In this document: positions 23,393 to 31,406 of the stretch, one piece after another
How the letters are laid out: every line of letters begins with the position of its first letter
How positions within the stretch are numbered: the first letter of the stretch is position 1
Origin: Zongyangia gallinarum
Lineage (GTDB): Bacteria; Bacillota; Clostridia; Oscillospirales; Ruminococcaceae
DNA length: 64,000 nucleotides
Direction of reading: 5' to 3'
Assembly (NCBI GenBank): GCA_904419315.1
Contig: CAJFQY010000006.1
Location: 58,488-122,487, forward strand
The notes under the pieces: model-generated
Seen by the model: only the letters and a program-made list of their open reading frames with translations
Told to the model about the DNA's origin: nothing
Databases searched by the model: none
Made by a program: the position numbers and the translations under genes

Positions 23393-26071
23393 TTATTCTC
23401 TGTATTCTTCCACGACATATGCTTCAAATATGTCGCCTTCTTTGATGTCGTTGAATTTCTCCAGGCTCATACCGCACTCGTAGCCGGAAGCAACCTCTTT
23501 GACGTCGTCTTTAAACCGCTTGAGGCTGTCGAGCTTGTCGTCGGCGATGATGATGCCATCCCGGACGATACGGATGTTGGCGCTGCGGGTAATCTTGCCC
23601 TCCAACACATAACATCCGGCCACGGCGCCAACATTGGAGATCTTGTACACCTGGCGCACCTCTGCACGGCCCAGATCCACATCCTTGTATTTGGGGGCCA
23701 GCATGCCTTTCATGGCGGATTTAATCTCCTCAATGGCATCGTAGATAATACGGTAGAGACGGATTTCCACCCCATCCCGTTCCGCTGCGTCCTTGGCTAC
23801 CGGGTCAGGACGGACGTTGAAGCCTACGATAATGGCGTTGGATGCATCGGCCAGCATAACATCAGATTCGCTGACCGCACCCACAGCACCGTGGATCACC
23901 TTGACCCGCACCTCGTCATTGGAAAGCTTCTCCAAAGATTGGCGGACTGCTTCCACCGAGCCCTGGACGTCGGCTTTGATGATGATGGGCAACTCCTTGA
24001 CCTCGCCCTGCTCGATCTGGGAGAAGAGATTGTCAAGGGTGACCTTCTGATAGGTGCTAAACTGTTCTTCCTTCAGCTCATGCTTACGCTGTTCCACCAG
24101 TTCCTTGGCCAGTTTTTCGTCCTCAACGCAGTTGAAGATGTCTCCGGCAGACGGCACCTCAGAAAGGCCGGTAATCTCCACCGGAACAGAGGGGCCGGCC
24201 TCGGTCACCTTGCGATGGCGGTCATCCAGCATCACCCGGACATGGCCCAGGGCTGTGCCCGCGATGATGACATCGCCGGTGTGAAGGGTGCCGTTTTGCA
24301 CCAGCACCGTGGCTACAGGGCCCCGGCCCTTATCCAGCTTCGCCTCAATCACAGTACCCTTGGCAAGGCGGTCGGGATTGGCCTTCAGCTCTTTCATATC
24401 GGCAACCAGCTGGACCATTTCCAGCAGGGTATCGATGTTTTCGTGGGTTTTAGCAGAAACCGGGACACAGATGACGTCGCCGCCCCACTCCTCTGGCACC
24501 AGCTCGTACTCTGTCAGCTCCTGTTTCACCTTTTCGGGATTGGCTTCTGGTTTATCCATCTTGTTAATGGCCACAATGATGGAAACTCCCGCCGCTTTGG
24601 CATGGTTGATGGCCTCCACCGTCTGGGGCATGATGCCGTCATCAGCGGCTACCACCAGGATGGCAATATCGGTAACCTGGGCGCCGCGGGCACGCATAGA
24701 GGTAAACGCCTCATGGCCGGGGGTATCCAGGAAGGTAATGTATTTATCGTTAATCTTCACCCGATAAGCACCGATGTGCTGGGTGATACCGCCGGCCTCG
24801 GTGGCGGTGACATCAGAATGACGGATAGCGTCGAGAAGGCTGGTCTTTCCGTGGTCAACATGGCCCATAACCACCACAACCGGGCTTCTCTCCTGGAGGG
24901 AATCGGTGTCGTCCTCGCTGTCGTCGATCAGACGTTCCTCAATGGTGATGACTACCTCTTTTTCTACCTTGGCCCCGAAATCCATGGCCACTAGGGCAGC
25001 GGTGTCGTAATCAATGGTTTCGGTGACAGTGGCCATGACCCCAAGGCCCATCAGTTTTTTGATGACCTGGGCCGCCGGCACCATCAGCTTGGAAGCAAGC
25101 TCTCCCACCACAATGGCTTCGGGAAGAACCAGATGCATCTGAGGCCGTTTCGCCCGTTCAGCCTCGATGCGGCGGAGCTTCTCTGCCTCCGTCTCCTTTT
25201 TGCGTCCGTATTTTCCACGCTGGGCACTGCGCTGGTTGATCTTCTGCTTTTTCTGCACATTATCCCGTGTGATGGCGGAAGCAGGAGCAATCTGCTCATA
25301 GTGCTCGTTGTATTTATCTAGGTTGACCTGGGCTGCCCGCATATCTACATAGCGGACATTCTTATCCTTATCAATGGTAGAGACATTGGAGTTGGTTCCC
25401 GCAGTGGTCGGAGCCTGACGCTGGGGCAGCTGCTTATTCTGCGCCGGGCGCTTGGTTCCCTGCTCCCCTTTCTGGAAGGGGCGGCCATTGCCTTGATGGG
25501 CCGGACGTCCGCCCTGGCGGCCATCCTGAGAAGGCCGGCCACCCTGGTAATTGGGACGGCCACCCTGCTGACCGCCTTGGAAGGAGCCGCGGTTGTTCTG
25601 CTGGCCGCCCTGATAGGCTGGACGTCCACCCTGCTGATTCCCCTGATAGGGGGCGCGAGGCCGTTCCTGCGCATCGGAGCGGGGAGAAGCTGGCTGCTGG
25701 GCACGGGGTGCCGGAGCCGGCTTTGCCTCCTGGGTCTTCTGGGGAGCCGGCTGAGCTGGGGCGGCAGATTTCTCCTCCGCCTTGACCTCCGCTGGTTCTG
25801 ATTTTGCCGGGGCGGGAGCCGGCGCCTTTACTGCCGGTTTTGCCGGGGCCTTCGGCGCTTCCTTTTTAAGGCCGGATGCGAAATAGGCATTAAAGTCCTT
25901 CACCTGATTTTTCTGTGTAAAATACTCAAAAACAAGATTTAGCTCCTGTTCTGTCAACGCTGTCATATGTTTTTTAGGGGTATCGAAATGTTCACCGAGC
26001 AGATCGATGACATCCTTGCTGGGGACATTCAGGTCTTTTGCGACCTCGTGGACTCTGTACTTTATGATCAC
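23393..26071 (-). CDS. infB: Translation initiation factor IF-2
   Basis: An 892-residue GTPase that brings fMet-tRNA to the 30S subunit. It has an N-terminal IF2_N fold (MIIKYRVHEVAKDLNVPSKD, translated from a GTG), a long low-complexity linker (about 70-215: Pro/Ala/Lys-rich, then repeats built on GGQQGGRPxYQGG), a second IF2_N-like segment, the G domain (GHVDHGKTS, DTPGHEAF, NKMD), and two beta-barrel/C-terminal domains. GGAGG lies 8 bases before the GTG. The Gly/Gln/Arg-rich linker is longer and more repetitive than in model species. Confidence 0.97.
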   Translation of the reverse strand: MIIKYRVHEVAKDLNVPSKDVIDLLGEHFDTPKKHMTALTEQELNLVFEYFTQKNQVKDFNAYFASGLKKEAPKAPAKPAVKAPAPAPAKSEPAEVKAEEKSAAPAQPAPQKTQEAKPAPAPRAQQPASPRSDAQERPRAPYQGNQQGGRPAYQGGQQNNRGSFQGGQQGGRPNYQGGRPSQDGRQGGRPAHQGNGRPFQKGEQGTKRPAQNKQLPQRQAPTTAGTNSNVSTIDKDKNVRYVDMRAAQVNLDKYNEHYEQIAPASAITRDNVQKKQKINQRSAQRGKYGRKKETEAEKLRRIEAERAKRPQMHLVLPEAIVVGELASKLMVPAAQVIKKLMGLGVMATVTETIDYDTAALVAMDFGAKVEKEVVITIEERLIDDSEDDTDSLQERSPVVVVMGHVDHGKTSLLDAIRHSDVTATEAGGITQHIGAYRVKINDKYITFLDTPGHEAFTSMRARGAQVTDIAILVVAADDGIMPQTVEAINHAKAAGVSIIVAINKMDKPEANPEKVKQELTEYELVPEEWGGDVICVPVSAKTHENIDTLLEMVQLVADMKELKANPDRLAKGTVIEAKLDKGRGPVATVLVQNGTLHTGDVIIAGTALGHVRVMLDDRHRKVTEAGPSVPVEITGLSEVPSAGDIFNCVEDEKLAKELVEQRKHELKEEQFSTYQKVTLDNLFSQIEQGEVKELPIIIKADVQGSVEAVRQSLEKLSNDEVRVKVIHGAVGAVSESDVMLADASNAIIVGFNVRPDPVAKDAAERDGVEIRLYRIIYDAIEEIKSAMKGMLAPKYKDVDLGRAEVRQVYKISNVGAVAGCYVLEGKITRSANIRIVRDGIIIADDKLDSLKRFKDDVKEVASGYECGMSLEKFNDIKEGDIFEAYVVEEYRE

Positions 26072-26143
26072 TGGGCGTTACCTCCTTGTCATTGCGGCCA
26101 CCGTTTTACATCTTCTATCTCTCTCCTGGCAAAGGCCAGCATC

Positions 26144-26455
26144 CTAGCCATCCAACGGCTTTAACATCTGCCGGATACGGTCCGCCATTCCCTGGTCCAA
26201 CACTGCCAACACGCCGGAACGCTTGGAAACGGAAAACCAGATTTCATCCATCGTCGCCGGAATCGTTCTTCGCTCAACGCCTGCCCGGCTACAGATCAAG
26301 TTGATTTCCTTCTCTGTCTTCGGGGACAGATCGGATGTACATAGGACAAGCCCTGTCCGCTGTTTCAGGACCGCTTCTTTTACTACATCAAACCCGAGAG
26401 CTAACCTGCCCGCTCTTTTGGTCAGCGAGAGGAAGGATAGCAGTTGTTCATTCAC
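26144..26455 (-). CDS. ylxQ: L7Ae-family RNA-binding protein YlxQ
   Basis: A 103-residue protein of the L7Ae/L30e/S12e fold expected to bind kink-turn RNA; its cellular role is not settled. It starts with GTG at 26455, overlapping the end of ylxR (GTGAATGA), and reads VNEQLLSFLSLTKRAGRLALGFD. TGLVLCTSDLSPKTEKEI is the typical middle block. The much longer frame to 26629 is read-through of ylxR in another phase. It lies in the nusA-ylxR-ylxQ-infB chain. Confidence 0.9.
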   Translation of the reverse strand: MNEQLLSFLSLTKRAGRLALGFDVVKEAVLKQRTGLVLCTSDLSPKTEKEINLICSRAGVERRTIPATMDEIWFSVSKRSGVLAVLDQGMADRIRQMLKPLDG

Positions 26456-26717
26456 TTGCCTGCAGTTCCTCCTCCATCTTTTGGTACACTTCATCGGGAA
26501 TGGCGCAGGAGAAGGCTCTTTCAAAGCCCTTTTGCTTCCGGGCTTTCTGGAAGCACTCCAGGTTTCTGCAAACATAGGCGCCCCGTCCCGATTTCTTTCC
26601 GGTGAGGTCGAGGAAGATTTCGCCTGCATTGGTTTTGACCACCCGGACCAATTCCTTTTTGGGCTTCATCTCCCTGCACCCGGTACACATACGCATGGGT
26701 ACTTTTCTGGCCTGCAT
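26448..26717 (-). CDS. ylxR: YlxR (DUF448) nucleic-acid-binding protein
   Basis: An 89-residue basic protein. VPMRMCTGCREMKPKKELVRVV and SGRGAYVC are the DUF448 hallmarks. Homologues have been reported to bind RNA/RNase P or act as regulators, so the function is open. GGAGG lies 6 bases before the ATG at 26717, which is chosen over an ATG four codons upstream. It overlaps ylxQ by 8 bases. Confidence 0.92.
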   Translation of the reverse strand: MQARKVPMRMCTGCREMKPKKELVRVVKTNAGEIFLDLTGKKSGRGAYVCRNLECFQKARKQKGFERAFSCAIPDEVYQKMEEELQASE

Positions 26718-26804
26718 AACATCCTCCATCCTTTGACATCCATCAAAAGCTTTCGTTTTTCTTTGCTCTCTATCACATCGCCGGAAAACCGGCGGAATTC
26801 TCCT

Positions 26805-27878
26805 TTATTCCTCCTCTACCGGAGCCGTGGGTTCTGGCACCGGGGCGCTTTCGCTGCGGATGTCGATTTTCCATCCGGTGAGCCGGGCAGCCAAACGGGC
26901 ATTCTGCCCCTTGTTGCCGATAGCCAGGGAAAGCTGGTTGTCAGGAACCACCACATGGCAGATCTTCTGCTCCTCGTCCTCTATTTCCACGCTGATGACA
27001 TCAGCAGGAGAAAGGGCAGCGGCAATAAACTCTGTGGGGTCTTCGCTGTATTTGATGACGTCGATCTTCTCGCCGCCCAGTTCGTCGACAATCTTGGCCA
27101 CCCGCACGCCTCTCTGTCCGATACAGGCGCCTACGGCGTCCACATTGGGATCTTTGGTGTGAACGGCAATTTTGGTCCGGGAGCCAGCCTCTCTGGAAAT
27201 GGCCTTGACCTCCACCACGCCGTCGTAAATCTCGGGGACCTCCATCTCAAAGAGCCGTTTGACCAGCCCTGGATGGCTCCTGGAAATCATGACCCGGGGG
27301 CCTCTGTCGGAATCGGCCACTTCCACCACGTAAACCTTGATCCGGTCTCCTTCGTGAAGTTCCTCTCCCGGCACCTGCTCGGATTTGGGCAGGACCGCCT
27401 CATTTCTGCCGATTTCCAGGGTAGCGGTCCCTCTGCGCTGATCGATGCGCTGGACAATGGCGGTGACAATCTCCTGCTCCTTATTCTGGAACTCCTGGAG
27501 CATCTGTCCCCGCTCCGCCTCTCGGATGCCCTGACGGATGACGTGCTTGGCGGTCTGGGCAGCGATACGGCCAAACTGCTTGGTCTCCAGGGGAATATTG
27601 ACTACCGATCCCACCTGAGCCTTTTTATCATACTGGATTGCATTCTCCAAAAGGATTTCATTGGCGTCGTCTTCCACCTGGTCCACTACGTTTTTGACGA
27701 TGGCCACATCAAAGACACCTTTGTCGGGATTGATGTCAACCAGCACATTTTCTACCCCTGCGTGGTCTCTCTTGACGGCGATAACGATGGCATTGCTGAT
27801 CTTTTCCAGCAAATAATCCGCCGGTATGCCCTTTTCCCTCTCCAAAAGCGACAGGGCCTCAAAAAACTCGGTGTTCAT
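26805..27878 (-). CDS. nusA: Transcription termination/antitermination factor NusA
   Basis: A 357-residue RNA polymerase-associated factor: N-terminal domain to about 130, S1 domain (EEEL-rich region beginning GTVIQRID-type sequence), then two KH domains (EVPEIYDGVVEVKAISREAGSRTKIAV; CIGQRGVRV and IGNKGQNARLAARLTG). It lacks the acidic C-terminal repeats found in Proteobacteria, as expected in Firmicutes. ATG at 27878 overlaps the rimP stop by 3-4 bases (ATGA), so the two are coupled. Confidence 0.96.
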   Translation of the reverse strand: MNTEFFEALSLLEREKGIPADYLLEKISNAIVIAVKRDHAGVENVLVDINPDKGVFDVAIVKNVVDQVEDDANEILLENAIQYDKKAQVGSVVNIPLETKQFGRIAAQTAKHVIRQGIREAERGQMLQEFQNKEQEIVTAIVQRIDQRRGTATLEIGRNEAVLPKSEQVPGEELHEGDRIKVYVVEVADSDRGPRVMISRSHPGLVKRLFEMEVPEIYDGVVEVKAISREAGSRTKIAVHTKDPNVDAVGACIGQRGVRVAKIVDELGGEKIDVIKYSEDPTEFIAAALSPADVISVEIEDEEQKICHVVVPDNQLSLAIGNKGQNARLAARLTGWKIDIRSESAPVPEPTAPVEEE

Positions 27879-28372
27879 TCTCCGCTTCCTCCCATATCAA
27901 AATCGTCATAAAGTCGTATAAATGCCGTATCCGCCTTTTTGACGGAAAAAACAGTCTCGTTCTCTAACCGCATGGTCACAGTCCCATCCTCATAGGACAT
28001 CAGTTCTCCTGTGAAATCCCGCTGGCCATCCACCGGACGGATCAGTCTAACATTAATTTTATGTCCCAGGAACTGCTTAAAATGCCAATCCTTGACAAGA
28101 TCCCGCTCCACGCCGGGAGAGGAAACCTCCAGATAATAACTTTGGGAGATAGGATCCGCATCATCAAGGAGCTTGTCGATTCCCCTGCTGACCCGCTCGC
28201 AGTCGTCAATGTCAACTCCGCCCTCTTTGTCAATAAAGATGCGCAGGTACCAATAGGCCCCCTCTTTTTCAAAGCGGACATCCCACAAAGTCAGTCCCAT
28301 ATCCCGGATTACCGGCTCTACAATACCGGTGACAATCTGGACGGTCCCGCCGCCCGAACTTCCCTTCGCCAA
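27875..28372 (-). CDS. rimP: Ribosome maturation factor RimP
   Basis: A 165-residue 30S assembly factor. MGLTLWDVRFEKEGAYWYLR, GGVDIDDCERVSRGIDKLLD and YYLEVSSPGVERDL are typical. I place the start at TTG 28372 because GGAGTG lies 8 bases upstream and because the longer frame (GTG 28426) would have to begin about 12 bases into the transcript from the promoter at 28445-28473 and run through the leader hairpin. It is the first gene of the rimP-nusA-ylxR-ylxQ-infB operon. Confidence 0.9.
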   Translation of the reverse strand: MAKGSSGGGTVQIVTGIVEPVIRDMGLTLWDVRFEKEGAYWYLRIFIDKEGGVDIDDCERVSRGIDKLLDDADPISQSYYLEVSSPGVERDLVKDWHFKQFLGHKINVRLIRPVDGQRDFTGELMSYEDGTVTMRLENETVFSVKKADTAFIRLYDDFDMGGSGE

Positions 28373-28395
28373 AAAAATCACTCCAACATAAAGCA

Positions 28396-28417
28396 AAGAG
28401 TGGGAAAACCCACTCTT
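28396..28417 (-). promoter_or_regulatory. Leader hairpin of the rimP-nusA-infB operon
   Basis: Perfect 9-bp stem (AAGAGTGGG and complement) with a 4-base loop, about 20 bases after the predicted transcription start and just before the rimP ribosome site. It could be an attenuator or a transcript-stabilising stem. Confidence 0.45.
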
Positions 28418-28444
28418 CACCTTCACTCTATTCTTACTTTAAAT

Positions 28445-28473
28445 AGAATACACTGAAAAACGCCTACTGTCAA
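28445..28473 (-). promoter_or_regulatory. Strong sigma-A promoter of the rimP operon
   Basis: Minus strand TTGACA (28468-28473, perfect consensus), 17-base spacer, TATTCT (28445-28450). Confidence 0.75.
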
Positions 28474-28546
28474 GGTTTTTTCACCCTTGGAATCCCCATT
28501 TCCGCCGTTTTTTACCCCGTTTTTACCGAAACTGAGCTATTTTTGC

Positions 28547-29089
28547 CTATTCCTCCATTTGTTTGCCCAAAAATGCAGCCGCCGCTTGGATGAGTTTGAT
28601 CTCGCTGTCCCCTACAGCCGCTGCCGGTTCGCTGGCCAAAAACATGACGGTGCCCGATACATCCCCTCCAGAGAGGATGGGGATGGCGACGCTGGCATAG
28701 CGCTCCACCCCTTCTACCGGCTGTAGCCGCTTCTGTTCCTTAGAGGTATAGATATACCCCCGTCTTTGTTCCATAATATCCTCCAGGGAGGCGGAGACAC
28801 GGCGCTCGATCATCTCCTTCTTGGGGATACCGGAGACGGCAACCACGTGATCCCGATCGCTGACGATGACAGGGTGGCCGCCAATTTTATAGAGCACGTC
28901 CGCGTACTGCCCCGCAAAGGAGGCCAGCTCCCCGATGGGCGAATACTTCTTAAAGATGACCTCTCCGTCGTTGTCTGTATAAATTTCAAGGGGATCCCCT
29001 TCCCTGATCCGCATGGTTCTGCGGATTTCTTTGGGGATGACCACCCGGCCTAAATCGTCGATCCTTCTCACAATACCTGTTGCCTTCAA
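28547..29089 (-). CDS. spoVT: Stage V sporulation protein T
   Basis: A 180-residue transcription regulator made of an N-terminal AbrB-type swapped-hairpin DNA-binding domain (MKATGIVRRIDDLGRVVIPKEIRRTMRIREGD) and a C-terminal GAF-like domain. In Bacillus it tunes forespore (sigma-G) gene expression, so its presence argues that the organism forms spores. The start is TTG at 29089, 9 bases after AGGAGG. Length and domain order match the family. It is transcribed alone, away from rex. Confidence 0.95.
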   Translation of the reverse strand: MKATGIVRRIDDLGRVVIPKEIRRTMRIREGDPLEIYTDNDGEVIFKKYSPIGELASFAGQYADVLYKIGGHPVIVSDRDHVVAVSGIPKKEMIERRVSASLEDIMEQRRGYIYTSKEQKRLQPVEGVERYASVAIPILSGGDVSGTVMFLASEPAAAVGDSEIKLIQAAAAFLGKQMEE

Positions 29090-29369
29090 TTTATTTTACC
29101 TCCTGAAGATTTATTTTTATGATTCTGTGGTTAGTATCCTCCATTTGGAATCTTCTATGCATCCTCAAAAAGAAATTTCCACATCGGATTACGATTTAAA
29201 AATCAGGAGAAATTCTTTCCATTGCTATCTACCTTATTATATAGTAAAATCGATAGGCGGCAGTTGTCCGCAACTGCTCCCAGGGATTTTATCGCAAAAC
29301 CCATCCCTGGATTGGTTGACCCAGATCCATTCCTTTATTTTTACCTCTTTTTCCATACTTTAAAAATCT

Positions 29370-29387
29370 TTGTGAAAAAATCGACAA
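29370..29387. promoter_or_regulatory. Candidate Rex operator
   Basis: TTGTGAAAAAATCGACAA matches the clostridial Rex box TTGTTAA-N4-TTAACAA at all but three of its positions. It lies about 300 bases before rex and upstream of the predicted promoter, so binding could repress or loop. Confidence 0.5.
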
Positions 29388-29450
29388 AAATAATGGCGTT
29401 TTCCCCACTTTTTTCTTTTTCTACGTAGATGTAGTTTTTTTCGAAACCAC

Positions 29451-29479
29451 TTTTCATCCGGCAGAATCTATGTTATAGT
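29451..29479 (+). promoter_or_regulatory. Possible promoter of the rex-mdh-frd operon
   Basis: TTTTCA (29451-29456), 17-base spacer, TATAGT (29474-29479). It would give a leader of about 185 bases. Confidence 0.45.
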
Positions 29480-29574
29480 ATGAATATACGAAATTCGATG
29501 CTTTTTGTTCCCTTTCATAGCTTTCGCTTGATTTCCCATGAAGTGGTTTTTCAGCTCATGCGGAAGATTTTTTT

Positions 29575-29608
29575 GCTTTTTATCGATATTTATTTATCGA
29601 TAAAAAGC
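29575..29608. promoter_or_regulatory. AT-rich hairpin in the rex leader
   Basis: Perfect 14-bp inverted repeat GCTTTTTATCGATA with its complement, 6-base loop, 62 bases before the rex ATG. It may be an attenuator or a protein-binding palindrome centred on ATCGAT half-sites. Confidence 0.5.
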
Positions 29609-29670
29609 GTGCTGATTTCCAATTGGCGAACAAGGGCATCTGAAATTCGCGGAAGGAAAGGAGTGTGTCC

Positions 29671-30369
29671 ATGGCTTCCAGCAGCATTTCCCGGCTGACG
29701 CTGCAGAGGCTTCCCACCTATCTGTCATACCTAAAAGGTCTTCCCGAAAGCAGTCCGCCCAACATTTCCGCGGCGGCAATTGCGGCAGGGCTAGGCCTAG
29801 GAGAAGTTCAAGTCCGGAAAGATCTCGCTTCGGTCAGCGACGCCGGAAAGCCACGAATCGGTTACCTGGTTTCTGATCTAATCCGGGATCTTGAGCAGTT
29901 TCTAGGGTATGGCACCTGTAACCGCACCGTCCTGGTGGGGGTGGGAAATTTAGGGCTCGCCCTTCTCTCTTACTCCGGCTTCGCGGAATACGGTCTTCAT
30001 ATTGTCGCAGCCTTTGATGTTAACAAAGCACTGATTGGCAATACGGTGGACCAAAAGCCGATTCTGCCGGTGGAAGATCTTCCCGCTTTTTGCCGGGAGT
30101 CTGGTATCCAAATTGGTGTGCTGACCGTGCCGGCTGCGGCCGCCCAATCCTGCTGTAATGCCCTGGTGGCTGGCGGAGTGCGGGCGATATGGAATTTTGC
30201 CCCTGTCCATTTGCAGGCCCCTCCCGGCGTACTGGTCCAGCGGGAAAACATGGCTTCCTCCCTGGCGCTGCTCTCCTACCACTTAAAAACACAGAGCGGT
30301 TATCCGGGAGAAACAAGAAGAAACGGCCGTCAGTCTGAAAAGGAAATAGGAGGAAAAAGAAATGGGTAA
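29671..30369 (+). CDS. rex: Redox-sensing transcriptional repressor Rex
   Basis: A 232-residue NADH/NAD+-sensing repressor. The winged-helix N-terminus (SRLTLQRLPTYLSYLKGL, LGLGEVQVRKDLASVSDAG) binds DNA; the Rossmann domain (VLVGVGNLGLALLSY, GxGxxG at 90-95) binds NADH, which releases DNA. The ATG at 29671 follows GGAG by 7 bases. Its last 8 bases overlap the start of the malate dehydrogenase gene, so rex is translated with, and is the first gene of, the long fumarate-reduction operon. This predicts that the operon is switched on when NADH accumulates. A Rex-like site upstream suggests autoregulation. Confidence 0.94.
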   Translation: MASSSISRLTLQRLPTYLSYLKGLPESSPPNISAAAIAAGLGLGEVQVRKDLASVSDAGKPRIGYLVSDLIRDLEQFLGYGTCNRTVLVGVGNLGLALLSYSGFAEYGLHIVAAFDVNKALIGNTVDQKPILPVEDLPAFCRESGIQIGVLTVPAAAAQSCCNALVAGGVRAIWNFAPVHLQAPPGVLVQRENMASSLALLSYHLKTQSGYPGETRRNGRQSEKEIGGKRNG

Positions 30370-31309
30370 AAAAGTAACTATTATCGGCGCTGGTAGCGTC
30401 GGCTCGACCATCGCCTACACCATGGCAGTAAATGGCATTGCCACTGAGGTGGTCATGATCGATATCAACGAGTCGAAATCTATGGGTGAGGCTCTGGATA
30501 TCCGGCAGGGCGTTCCCTTCTGCCCCCCAATTTCGATTTATGCCGGCAGCTATCCTGACGCAGTAGACTCCGATATTGTCATCCTGACATCCGGTATCGC
30601 CAGAAAGCCCGGTCAATCCCGCCTGGAACTGGCCCAGGTCAACGTTGACATTACCAAATCCATTGTGGCCGAAATCGTAAAGTATGCCCCCAATGCGGTG
30701 TATATCATCGTCAGCAACCCGGTTGATATTCTTACCTATGTATTTACCAAAGTCTCCGGTCTGCCTGAAAAACAGATCATTGGTTCCGGCACTATTCTAG
30801 ATACTGCCCGTCTCCGTGCCCGTTTGGCCGAGTATTTTTCCATCAATCAGCAGAATGTTCATGCCTATGTTTTCGGTGAGCACGGCGATTCTTCCTTTGT
30901 CCCCTGGTCCGTAGGCAGTGTCTCCAATATTCCAATTGATAAGTACAGCGAATGTCTCACAGAGAAAGACGTCGTTATTCCCAAGCTGGTACATAGCGAA
31001 GTTGAAAATTACATCCGTAAGTCCGGAGCTAAGATCATCGAGCGCAAAGGCGCTACCTTCTATGCCGTGGCAGTTTCCGTATGTCATATCTGCAAATGCA
31101 TCTTCAGCGGCGCTGACACCACCATGACCGTATCCAGCATGATGCATGGCGAGTACGGTATTGATGATGTATGTCTAAGCACCCTGAGCATTGTCGGAGC
31201 AGGCGGACTGGCCGGAAAATTGATGATCCCCCTGACCGATGAGGAAACCGCGCTGCTTCACAAGAGCGCCGACAACCTGAAGGCTGTCCTGAAAAATATC
31301 AACATCTAA
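30362..31309 (+). CDS. LDH-fold dehydrogenase with malate-type specificity residue
   Basis: A 315-residue NAD-dependent 2-hydroxyacid dehydrogenase. NAD-binding GAGSVG (9-14) with D34, the acid/base pair D147/H174 (LDTARLR, GEHGD), R87 and substrate R150 are intact. Most of the chain looks like L-lactate dehydrogenase, but the residue that sets specificity (Gln102 in Bacillus LDH, GANQKPG) is Arg81 here (GIARKPG). Arg at this site reads the second carboxylate of oxaloacetate/malate, and Gln102Arg alone is known to turn B. stearothermophilus LDH into a malate dehydrogenase. With fumarase and fumarate reductase directly downstream, malate dehydrogenase is the better call than LDH. It overlaps rex by 8 bases. 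Confidence 0.85.
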   Translation: MGKKVTIIGAGSVGSTIAYTMAVNGIATEVVMIDINESKSMGEALDIRQGVPFCPPISIYAGSYPDAVDSDIVILTSGIARKPGQSRLELAQVNVDITKSIVAEIVKYAPNAVYIIVSNPVDILTYVFTKVSGLPEKQIIGSGTILDTARLRARLAEYFSINQQNVHAYVFGEHGDSSFVPWSVGSVSNIPIDKYSECLTEKDVVIPKLVHSEVENYIRKSGAKIIERKGATFYAVAVSVCHICKCIFSGADTTMTVSSMMHGEYGIDDVCLSTLSIVGAGGLAGKLMIPLTDEETALLHKSADNLKAVLKNINI

Positions 31310-31321
31310 ACTTTCAGAAAG

Positions 31322-31360
31322 ACCGGCAAACGGGCGGCCACCTGCCGCCCGCTGGCCGGT
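31322..31360 (+). terminator. GC-rich stem between mdh and fumC
   Basis: Nested repeat: ACCGGC / GCCGGT outside and CGGGCGGC / GCCGCCCG inside, 5-base loop. No real T-run follows, so it is more likely a transcript-stability or partial-termination element than an operon end. Confidence 0.5.
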
Positions 31361-31406
31361 ACTGTAAGTTTTGTTCTGATTTTATATAGGAAAGCGAGCG
31401 ATAGAA

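Larger units (their letters stand above)
29090..29670. other. Divergent spoVT-rex intergenic region
   Basis: A 581-base gap. It contains a stem GCAGTTG / CAACTGC (29260-29277), a Rex-like operator (29370-29387), a weak plus-strand promoter (29451-29479), and a 14-bp hairpin in the rex leader (29575-29608). I saw no gene in it. Confidence 0.55.

Noticed and set aside
28375..28426. Longer N-terminus of rimP starting at GTG 28426
   Set aside because: The start would lie about 12 bases after the transcription start and the first codons would encode the leader hairpin; a TTG with GGAGTG upstream fits better.
30362..31309. Annotation as L-lactate dehydrogenase
   Set aside because: The fold is LDH-like, but the specificity residue is Arg as in malate dehydrogenases and the gene sits with fumC and fumarate reductase genes.
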